Of a stretch of DNA of 63,338 nucleotides, positions 44,945 to 54,562 are shown in pieces. The notes under the pieces were generated by a model. That model saw only the letters and a program-made list of their open reading frames with translations, did not search any database and was not told the origin of the DNA. Each line of letters opens with the position of its first letter. Position 1 is the stretch's first letter. The translations under genes were made by a program, and so were the position numbers. This stretch comes from Polysphondylium violaceum (Eukaryota; Evosea; Eumycetozoa; Dictyosteliales; Dictyosteliaceae): positions 1 through 63,338 of the forward strand of contig AJWJ01000074.1 of the NCBI GenBank assembly GCA_000277445.1, written 5' to 3'.

Positions 44945-47210
44945 ATGGTCAGAGGTAGATCAGGATCATTATCATCATCATGGGATCCAAAGAATCTTTC
45001 AGACTTGGAAAACTATTATAAATCAATCAAGGTTAATATTTTAGATTATCAATTTGAGTTTATTATAAAGAAAAACAATAAATCAAATCGTACACTGCTT
45101 GTATTATTAAAAGAAAGAGTATTGCAAATATTCAAGTATGTAGCAGACAGCCATTGCAATGTATATAGTATATATTAACGATACAATATACATTAGATTA
45201 TCAAAAAGAGGACAGAAAAAGAAATTCAAGAAATATGATATATCAAAGATATCCAAGTTGACAAAGAGTAAAAAGGATAACAAGGAGATCATAATCTATC
45301 GTAGGAATGGTAAAAAGGAACTAACGATATCGTTCATCAATACAGAGAGAAGAGAATGTTTTTATGAGTTGCTCTGGTTGGCTTGGCTAAACAAGACATT
45401 GCCTACCTCAGAGGTTAAGGCTCCTTATCAGAATCTATCATTCTTTGTCTCGACTTGGAATATGGGCGATGCGCCTCCACCCTCTGATTTAAATAGTTGG
45501 ATACCCAAAGATAAATATGATCTCTATATTTTAGGAGTGCAAGAGTGCGAGTATTCACCACGCGAGAGACGGTATGAGCAGTGTCAGGATGACTGGTTTG
45601 GAACATTGGCCACTCATCTTGGTCACAATTACTATAAGGTCGAGGGAACCAGTTTGGTAAAGATGCGTATTGTCGTGTTTGCGAGAAAGGAGCATTACTA
45701 CACGATAAACTACATTGAAAAGACGAGTATACCCACCGGTATTGGGGGTGTCTATGGAAACAAGGGCGCCACAATGATATCGTTTCAAGTGTTTGAGACA
45801 AGCTTTTGCTTTATATCCTCTCATTTTGCCGCACACCAAGAAAAGATTGACGCGAGAAATCACAACTATAGAGAGATTGTAAAGGTGGCCCAGATGGGAA
45901 ACAAGGACATGGATATACTGAATCAGTTCAACTATGTGTTTTGGATGGGTGATTTCAACTATAGAATAGACCATCTCTTTAGAGAGGAGGTGTTGGTGGC
46001 CATCAAGAAAAAGGATATCTCTAAACTCTTGATACACGACCAACTACTCAAGCAAAAGGCAATGGAAAAGGTGTTTTTCGGCTTCAAAGAAGAGGCTATC
46101 ACATTCTACCCAACCTACAAGATGGAGCGACACAAAAAGGGCGTATACACTGAGGAAAAACAACGTACGCCCTCCTGGTGCGACCGTATACTTACTCGAG
46201 CACTGCCCTACTCGCATCCCATCAATTGCGTGGAATACAAATCAGCGACAAATATTCTCACAAGCGATCATGTGCCTGTGTATGGTGTGTATGAGTGTTT
46301 TGTCAGACTGCCTTGTTTGCCGGTGCCCCAATCGTTGATCAAGAAATGCAATATCCTCTTTTTCGATCTCAGAGCTGAGAATCTGGATCTCATTGACGGT
46401 CAATCGCCCGATCCCTATCTCGTGTTTCATCCCAGCAGTTTTATAGAGGAAGAGATATCTACACCTCACGCATCCAAAAACAGGTCACCCATTTGGGGCG
46501 ACATCCTTCCCATTGAACCCACCATACACCGACAAACCTTTCTCGAGACCCAACATCTTCTTCTCACCATATACCACGACGACGAAGTATTGGGCCACGC
46601 AGCGGTGCCCTTGGCGTTGGGTTTCTCGAGTCAACCATTTCCATTTGCAACACGTATCACCAAATATGGCTTGCAAGCTGGTATTCTCTATGGCGCTATA
46701 CACATTGTATATCTTAACGAGAATCCAAGCACACCATTGGTGAAATCTCCTCTACGAACATCACCAACCCTCCAAGCAGAACAATCAGCCAACTCACCTC
46801 TCTCACCAAACATCAATACTGGAAAACTATCACCTCCATTGACTACAACTACAACGACAACATCATCATCATCTCCACCTACAACACCTACTAAAATCTC
46901 TAACAAACCACCTCTACCTCCAATCAACAAACCAACTCCCCCAAATCTATCGCCTAGTCTACTCAACAACAACACCAACACCCATCATAATGTATCAAAT
47001 ATCAACATTACAGAATCACTTCCATTAGACTATCTCAATATAACAAATGATATTGTAATCGGGGGAGAAGATGATAATGATGGATTTGATAGTAATAATA
47101 ACAATAATAGTTTACATATCGCAACCGACACTCTCAACAACTCCAAAATGACAATACAACCACCACCAATGATCCAACGAACAAAAAGCGAATTAAGAAG
47201 ATCGATATAG
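44945..47210 (+). CDS. Inositol polyphosphate 5-phosphatase with N-terminal PH-like region and C2-like domain (734 aa)
   Basis: Exons 44945-45135 and 45197-47210, joined in phase 2. Residues 1-130 look like a PH-type fold (FKKYDISKISKLTKSKKDNK, KELTISFINTERRECFYELL). The catalytic domain (about 148-470) carries both family signatures: WMGDFNYRID and TPSWCDRILTR, plus FVSTWNMGD, GVQECEY, GGVYGNKGA, SSHFAAHQEK and LTSDHVPVYG. It is followed by a C2-like region (LIKKCNILFFDLRAENL, GQSPDPYLVF, LLLTIYHDDEVLGHAAV). The last 130 residues are Pro/Ser/Thr/Asn-rich. The enzyme removes the 5-phosphate of phosphoinositides, as SHIP-type enzymes do on PI(3,4,5)P3; Dictyostelium Dd5P1 is the likely counterpart, but exact substrate is inferred. 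Confidence 0.92.
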
Positions 47211-48024
47211 GATGGCCATCTCTTGTTATGGTGTGTTATGTGCCCTCCGATAGTAATATTACTATTTTCGTATCGTCATCAATAACAATAAAAATATTGC
47301 CCATACGATTGATACGCTCGATTTCTTCTCTATACCAAGATAAAATTTTATTTTAGATATAAATAATTTATTTTTACAAATCTATTTTATTACCCCATCA
47401 ACACCACCCACATACACAACCACACTAGCTAGATATGTATTTAATTACAACAACTTTATAAAAATGAATTTGTATTTCAATTACGAATTACGAAACTCTT
47501 TTAATTTTATAATAATATGAATTTAATTTGATAAAATAGTGTATTGATTTATACAAACCCAAAGCATTAATGACATTAATCTTTTTAAATTTCAATGTAG
47601 TGTCTCTATATGACATGGTAAAAAAACACAATTGTTGAGTGGTGGTGGTGATAGGGGAGTGTGGTTTTGTTTTTGTAATTTTAATAAATTATTGTTAAAT
47701 TTCACAAACACTCACTCAATTTCACACACAACAAATATCTAATCCAACCCAATTCATTCCCCAACTCTATAGATGGATGGTATCATATAAGATTTAAAAT
47801 TGATGATTACAAACATTTTTAATTGAAATTTTTCTCCCCACAACTCATGAGCTGTAAAAAGAGGATTGACATTTACAGAATTGTTGTAAAGGACAATTGT
47901 ATGCTAAATATTTTGAGTTGACAACTATAAAAGACCAACTTTTTTGTTCATTTTAAATCATTAAATCAACAACAATTAACAAGTATAACTACTTAATTAA
48001 AACTAATCTAATACTATTACTAAA
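47211..48024. other. Intergenic; promoter of the SigN/HssA-like gene
   Basis: Contains GTGGTGGTGGTGATAGGGGAG at about 47640-47662, a G-rich element of the kind seen before developmentally regulated dictyostelid genes, and a TATAAAAGA box at about 47926. Nothing coding is seen. Confidence 0.5.
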
Positions 48025-48274
48025 ATGTCCATCTTATGTATGTTTAATAGTTTACATGTTGAATACTCTTTATATTTTTTTTAACATCGATTTCTTTATA
48101 GCTGCTCTTACCTCATTCTCCTCAGTCAACAAGACCATGAAAGCTCAAAATCAACAAGTTAGCATCTCTCAAGGATTGACCAATGGCCAAGGTAACAATC
48201 AAGTAGCTCTTCTTGACTTATGTCTCACTGGTCAAGTTTTGGGTATCCCATTGGACCTCAACTTATCACTTTAA
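48025..48274 (+). CDS. Small SigN/HssA-like protein (61 aa) with a 13-nt first exon
   Basis: Exons 48025-48037 and 48102-48274, joined in phase 1. The product starts MSILSALTSFSSVNKTMKAQ, has a Gln/Asn/Gly-rich centre (ISQGLTNGQGNNQ) and ends ALLDLCLTGQVLGIPLDLNL. The opening MSIL-type peptide encoded across an intron right after the first four codons, and the small size, are typical of the multicopy SigN/HssA families of dictyostelids, many of which are development-specific. The assignment is by resemblance. A TATA box and a G-rich element lie upstream. It is convergent with KIFBP. Confidence 0.7.
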
Positions 48275-48471
48275 ATTGTAGGATTTGAATTGATGGAAAG
48301 ACTGCAAAAGTCCTAAATAATACTACTTTATATCATTAATACTAAATAGTACTACCATTACAAGTCATCATTACTTTTTATTTTTAATATTACTTTCACC
48401 TATCATTATTCCCCATTTAATAAATAAACAAAACATATTTTTTATTTATTCACAAAAAGACATTTGGTGAT

Positions 48472-50521
48472 TTAACCAAGTTTATCAGATAAGAATTTAG
48501 TTTTTTGAGGTAATAATCTTAACATATCTTGGCAAAGTTGATATTCATCTTGGAATCTATTGAAAATATCTTGATTACTTGGTAACTTTAAGAGTTCGAC
48601 AATTGATTTGAAATTTGAAATTGATTTATTAAGATGATCATAAACTAATCTATTCATACCTTGAACATTTTTATGACTAAAATAGTAGTCGTCATTAATA
48701 TATATTAATAATAGTAATTTTACACAAATATCTAAATATCTATATTTACCAAATTGCAATTTCACATTTAGCCAAAATAAAAGTGTCTATATCGTTTTTA
48801 ATTGCTTCATCTTTATCTACACCTTTCATATCATAAGTGTTTATATACTTTTGATAATTATCTATAGCTTTAAAAAGGCTAAAATATTTGATGTTAATAA
48901 TCCAATAATAATTAAATATATCTACAATAAAATTTACAAGTTATTATATAATGAAGTTTCTTGAAGATTAGCAGACATTCTTTCAAATAATTTTGCAATT
49001 TCAGAATATATTTCACCACATTTGAAATAGATGGCTTGAACTTGACTATAAAAGTATTGTGGATTTAATTCTTGAAGTAAAGGTTCAATCAACTCTAATC
49101 TCTTTTTATACATAGTTGTTTTTCTCTTCCCTATTGTTTCAAATTTAATTAAATATTCATAAAGATTAACCATATCCTAGATGTAGCAATAAAAAAAGTT
49201 AATAATAATAAAATTGATAATAATATTATTATTAATGATAATTACAAATTCTATATTAACATATTCAGTAACAAAACCATCAAGTTGATAATATTTTTTT
49301 GCTTTGTTAAAGTAATGTTGAGCTTGAAGAAAACATTTTCTTGCAGATTCAAAATCTAGAATGGGTTCCAAGGTGATGGGCTGAGTGAGTTTTGATTGAA
49401 TGGGTGTGAAATCCAATTGACTAAACAATGGATTACTATTGTATTTGTCTTGATTGAATTGAATAGAGTCTAATATTTTTTGTCTCTTTTTCTCGTTTTC
49501 TAAACGCTCTAGAGTGTTGTCTGGCACAGTAGTGTTTGGTGTGACAAAGTCATAATTGTTGTCTTTATCTTGATGAGCTGATTTCAATTTCTCTGCTTGA
49601 TAGTATAGTTTGAAATATGAACTAAAATATTTACCCATCACCAAATACACATTGGCTTGTATTTCTTTTTTAACGTCATCGTCTTGTTCATTCTCTGCTA
49701 TCAACAGGGATGCCAAGAAACATTGTTTGGCGTAATCATAGTTGTTTTCATTTTCAGAGTAAAAGCTCGACAATGATAAGCAATTGTTACACCACTCTTT
49801 AATGTTAAATTCTTTTTTCAATTCCAATTGCAGTTGTAATGTCTTTTCACAATATTTACTCGACTATGTTTGATTATTATTATTATTAGTATGTGTATCT
49901 CTTATTGTCGTAGATTGATAGAGCCACACTATACCTTTTCAGAATCTTTTAGTAATCCATAGAGTTGAGCTAAATAAAAACAATTCATTAGATCAAGTGA
50001 TTTTAAATCATCAATAGTTGTTGATGTAATATCAACACTATCACTAACGGTGGCTAATGATTCTTTGATTAATGATTCTGATCTTGATAAATATTCATTT
50101 CCTAATGTCAAATCATTACGATTAATGTAAACCATAGATACATTTTGTAAAGATTTGCAAATATACTTTGTGTATTTAGATTCATAGCCTTCCAATTCTT
50201 TAATTGCATTTGTAGATACCTGTAAACCAATGGTAATCTCTTCTGTAGAGATATATAAATCACCCAACTTTGAATCAAATACACCTAAAAACTCTTTGTC
50301 ATCTTCTTTTATATTTGATCTATTTGTTTTCTATATAAATATATAGAGATATATCGACATTCTATATTAATACACAAATGCAATATACAGAGGGAGAATG
50401 TGATAAGTACAAGTAATTCAATAGCTTCATATTTTGATTTAAATGGAGTTGAATCAGGATCATTGATTGATAACAATTGTTCAACTTTTTCAAGAATAGA
50501 TATAATATTTTGTTTGTCCAT
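48472..50521 (-). CDS. kifbp: KIF-binding protein (KBP/KIFBP) homologue, TPR protein, 565 aa
   Basis: Six exons: 50521-50411, 50330-49935, 49863-49246, 49176-48938, 48878-48750, 48676-48472, all phase consistent (1698 nt). Family features: LGDLYISTEEITIGLQVSTN; FYLAQLYGLLKDSEKSSKYC; WCNNCLSLSSFYSENENNYD; LMVMG-like VYLVMGKYFSSYFKLYYQA; DFESARKCFLQAQHYFNKAK; KRLELIEPLLQELNPQYFYS; KAIDNYQKYINTYDMKG; and a C-terminus ending CQDMLRLLPQKTKFLSDKL. KBP binds kinesin motor domains and blocks microtubule binding. Human KBP has 621 residues. One junction codon pattern relies on a GTACTT donor after residue 37, weaker than the others. Confidence 0.88.
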
Positions 50522-50931
50522 TCTGTTGTCTTAATGCAAACAATAAAGAATATGAAAAAAAAAAAATTGGTGTAATTTTTTTCAAAATGAAATGAGATTT
50601 AAAGACAGAACTATGCAATTACGCTATTATAGAAAATAATAAGTGATCATCATAATTCCATACATAAAGTATGATTGCATTACTCGTTATGTTATCTTCA
50701 ATTCTCCTCATGAAATATAGACATCATATCTGAAAGATCTGACAGCAATAGTCCTGAAATCAGAACTACAAGTACTCGATTATAAAATAAGAAATAAGAG
50801 ATACTGAGCTTAGTTCTGGCTTGGACTATCTGCATCTTTAGTGCGTTTGAGTGATGTAAATGAAAATGAAAAATGAATCGATTTTTTTTTTTTGCATATT
50901 TCGACGATTTGCTAGCATCTATTTACACACA
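50522..50931. other. Divergent promoter region
   Basis: A mixed sequence, less AT-rich at 50640-50850 (GACATCATATCTGAAAGATC and similar), without ORFs. In-frame ATG codons at 50860 and 50866 could extend the next gene by 24 residues. Confidence 0.45.
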
Positions 50932-52709
50932 ATGTTTGGTGATCAAGACAATGACGCAATCAAACAATTAGTAAAGAGTGATATAGGTGGACTGAGTTCT
51001 ATCATAGACCATGTATTGGACTTGATATTCGGCTTTTATAAGAATAGTGATAATAGTAATTTTGGTTTATCACGCCATGTTTTAATACAAGGTAGAAGTG
51101 GAATTGGTAAAACAGCATTGGTATCTTCGATTGTTAAGCATTTAAATATTGATCACAAGATTATAAATTCAACATATGTGTTTCAACAAGATGAAGGTGA
51201 TACAGAGAAACTTTTAAATGATCTATTCTCGATTGGCCAAGAGAACAGAGATCCTTTTGTTTTAGTATTTGAAGAAATTGATACGATAGCATTAAATAGA
51301 TCTGATAATCAAATAGGATGTAAGTTTTGGATATCGAAACCAATAATACTGCTTATTAATTATAATGTTGAAACTATCTACCAGATATAGAGAAAAGAGT
51401 ATCAAGTTATTTAATGAATCTATTGGAACAAAATAATAATCTAAAGACAACACAATTAAAGAGACCTATATTTATTATTGGCATAACATCGAGAATAGAG
51501 ACAATGGATCATAGTTTCTTTTCTTTTGGTAAATTTGATTCAGTCATTCAAATACCTATTCCCTCGCCAATAGACAGACAAGATATTTTATATTTATATT
51601 TTCAAAGTATGTATATAGACCATATTGTATAGTTTGAAAATAGTTATTAACTATCATTTAAAGAATTCCCATCGTTTAAAAGAAATATTCAACATTATCA
51701 AGACTTGGCAAAATATATAGGACAGTGTACACATGGTTATGTTGGATCAGATTTAAATCATCTATGTAAAGAAGCTATTTTGTTAAAATTAAAGAATAAG
51801 CCTTTAAAGGCAACTGAAAAGTGTAACGATGATGGTGATGATGACAATACTATTATAGAACAACATTGGTTTGATAAAGCATTTGGTAATGTAAGACCAT
51901 CGATATTGAATCAATATAAAATGAATGTAGATATGATAAGGTTTGAAGACATTGGCGGTATGGATGAGATTATTGAAAAGATTAAATCATCCATTCTCAC
52001 ACCTATAATGAACAAAGAGTTGATTGAAAGACTGGGCATTCAGCCACCGTCGGGTATCCTCCTGTACGGTCCCTCTGGCAATGGAAAGAGTTTAATAGCA
52101 CGAGCTATTGCTTCCTCTTCGCCCAATATCAACTTTATATCTATTCAATCGACCGATATCATTGATCCAGTGGTTGGAGCAAGCGAAAAGAATCTGTCAA
52201 GGCTATTCAAGGTCCTCAGAGAGAGCTCGCCGTGTATATTATTCATCGATCAAGTGGAAGTGTTGGCCAAGGTCAGAGGATTCGACTCCTCGACCGAACA
52301 GACCTCTGATCGGTTACTTTCGTGTCTCTTGACAGAGATTGACGGTATCTCTCACAAAGGCAGTGGCAGCAAATCCATCATTTTGGCAGCCACCACCCGA
52401 ATCGATATGCTCGATCCATCTATACTCAGACCCGGTAGATTCGACTATCACATCCATATTCCTAATCCATCGCTCGATTCCCGAATCGATATACTTAAAA
52501 AACTCACTGCCAAGATGCCCACCAATCTCACCGAGCAAGATTACCGCGATCTCTGTGTGCAAACTGATGGATTTAGTGGTGCAGATTTAAACAACCTTTG
52601 CAAAGAAACTGCTCTATCGGCTCTAAGATCAGATATCAATATTCAAACATTGGATAAAAGTAATTTTCTCAATACCCTTTGCTCAATAAAGAGGACTCCA
52701 CAATCATAA
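50932..52709 (+). CDS. Double AAA ATPase, AFG2B/SPATA5L1-like, with a D2 Walker B Glu-to-Gln change (551 aa)
   Basis: Exons 50932-51319, 51385-51606 and 51664-52709; phase 1 both times. D1: SDIGGLSSIIDHVLDLIFGF, Walker A GRSGIGKT, Walker B VLVFEEID (first acidic residue Glu), degenerate second region HSFFSFGKFDSVIQIPIPS with no RPGRFD. Lid: HGYVGSDLNHLCKEA. D2: RFEDIGGMDEIIEKIKSSIL, Walker A GPSGNGKS, Walker B CILFIDQVE, sensor AATTRIDMLDPSILRPGRFD, lid DGFSGADLNNLCKETAL. Resemblance is to CDC48-type AFG2/SPATA5 proteins involved in ribosome maturation. The usual N-terminal substrate domain is absent and the protein is shorter than human SPATA5L1 (753). The start at MFGDQDN is chosen because D1 begins soon after; an upstream in-frame ATG exists at 50860. 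Confidence 0.85.
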
Positions 52710-53019
52710 TCATTGTATGTGTCTATAAGATAGATATGGATTTATTGATTTTAATACATGTTATGTTGTTTTAGGGGATAGTAATACATTATAACTATAA
52801 TATCATAAGATTATTTATTACAATAACAGAGGTGTTCCATTGTCGGGGCAATGGTCAAACTTTTGTTAATTTGTTTGTTTTGTTAATTAATAAATTAATT
52901 AATTAATATGTGATTGATTGATTGGTTGATTGAATGATTGATTGATTAATTGATTGATATACAAAATTTAGTAAGGGATTGATTTAGTTGAGATGAATAT
53001 AAACAATAAAATGGATGAA
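52710..53019. other. Intergenic between convergent genes
   Basis: 3' untranslated sequence of the AAA gene, the tetranucleotide repeat, and an AATAAA-type sequence near 53006 on the plus strand. Nothing coding is seen. Confidence 0.5.
52906..52960 (+). repeat. (ATTG)n / GATT tetranucleotide repeat
   Basis: Interrupted tandem TGATTGATTGGTTGATTGAA units. A short related run is at 53453-53475, inside the single intron of the neighbouring minus-strand gene. Confidence 0.8.
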
Positions 53020-53537
53020 TTAATAAGCACTTGAAGGTGGAATAACAATTTTCTTTTTAGTAGTAGAGGTATCGTGTTGTTTTCCAGCCAACATAAGGCC
53101 ATAGACTGGATGAGAATTTCCACTAAATTTGTTTACATCTCTAGCTTTATTGTCCAATTCATTGGGTGCTGGTTTATTTAATGCTGATCTGTGAGCTGAA
53201 CCTGGTGCATGACCTTTTGGTAACACCTCCTCCTTTAAAAATCTTTCAACTTTTGCTGCACTATTTTGTTTAGAGATACTACTTGTGTCATTATCAAAAG
53301 TACCTGGTTGTTTAGGAGTTGTTGTAGTAGGTGTTTTTTTCGTCACCGATGGTGAATTGGTGGGTGATGTTGATGAGGGTCCTTGAAAGTTTTCAGTTAA
53401 TCTCTGTATTATTATTATTAATATGATTAGATGATGGTCAATAATCAATAAATTGATTGATTGATTGATTGATAGATAATTAATGAATTTATTATATTTA
53501 CTCTAACAGAGGGTGGTGAATATTCTGCATCAGACAT
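53020..53537 (-). CDS. Unknown small basic protein (139 aa)
   Basis: Exons 53537-53502 (MSDAEYSPPSVR) and 53403-53020, joined in phase 0. The middle is Ser/Thr/Pro low complexity (PSSTSPTNSPSVTKKTPTTT). The C-terminal 65 residues are charged and look ordered: AAKVERFLKEEVLPKGHAPG, SAHRSALNKPAPNELDNKAR, FSGNSHPVYGLMLAGKQHD. There is no signal peptide, membrane helix or zinc motif. The family is not recognised. Confidence 0.7.
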
Positions 53538-54558
53538 TTCTATCTATTTATATATAATGTAATTATGATGGAGATAATGATAAATGGTTTCTATATTTAA
53601 AATGTGAGTGTTAATAGAGTTTTTTAGAGTGGACAGGTGAGATTTAAAAAAAGTGGAAAGTTGGAGTGGGTTGGTGTGGGGACGTTTGTTGATCAAAATT
53701 TTATATGCAGCTTTTACAAAATTATTAGTAATGATGGATATCTACATTATTGATGATATTGATAAGTTGTTTGCCGATTCCACGCACGCACGCACATACA
53801 CCAATGTATATCTATGTCTGAGTGCTGATAATTAAAAAAAAAAAAGCAGAAAAAGATATCACAAATAAATTGATTGCTGATTTGTATGTAAAAATATCCC
53901 GTCCCGTCTTTCAAACAAAAACTTAAATTTTGAAAATTAATTTTTTTTCTACTAAAAAATTGGGTGGGGATTTTTTAATTGAAAAAAACTGATGGTGGCT
54001 TTTGGTTCAATTGATTCATGGATAGGTGGAGGTTAGCTTGTTTCAATGCCATTTACTGCGCTGCAATTCAAATAACCTAACAGATGTGTGTTCACAGCAC
54101 ACACCAACATATGCTACTAGTGAGTATAAGCACTGAACATTTTGTGAAGATAATTTTACCAATATTGGTCAACACACTTTTATAAGGCGCCCCCTCGATC
54201 TTGGATTGTTGGACAAAGATATACGATAGTTGATATTAGATATATAAATATTGACTATTGTGATTTACGTCTATAAATAGATACAATATATCCAGTAGCA
54301 TGGATTGAGATATATCATAATAAAAATTCAAAACACACGTCTATATAATACCTAATATCTCACTCGTGCACACAGTCAGTCACACACACAACTCACCTCT
54401 GCACACATATTAATTATCTTATCTTTCCTTTTTTTTTTTTACTATTCAAATTTTTTTTTTTTTTTTTTCGATTTTATATTTATTTATTTATATATGTATT
54501 TATATCAGCAGCAGCCATTTCATTCACTTCTTTTCCCTAGTATTATAATGTATATAAA
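53538..54558. other. 1-kb divergent promoter region
   Basis: AT-rich with a less AT-rich patch at 53990-54240 (GCGCTGCAATTC, TGTGTTCACAGCACACACC, AAGGCGCCCCCTCG). Then CACACA-rich and long T tracts (54429-54470) run down to the LMBR1 start. A 60-codon plus ORF (53653-53835) has no support. Confidence 0.5.
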
Positions 54559-54562
54559 ATGA
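54548..54562 (+). promoter_or_regulatory. Four-codon uORF overlapping the LMBR1 start (ATGA)
   Basis: ATG TAT ATA AAA TGA: the uORF stop shares its TG with the start codon of the main ORF at 54559. If the mRNA includes it, ribosomes would end one frame exactly where they must restart, a layout that allows termination-reinitiation or represses the main ORF. Confidence 0.45.

Noticed and set aside
39571-54113. Shared 19-mer CAGC(G/A)C(G/A)CACCAACATATG at 39571-39589 and 54095-54113
   Set aside because: 17 of 19 bases match, but with about 63 kb compared against itself on both strands several such two-mismatch 19-mers are expected by chance. No further similarity flanks it.
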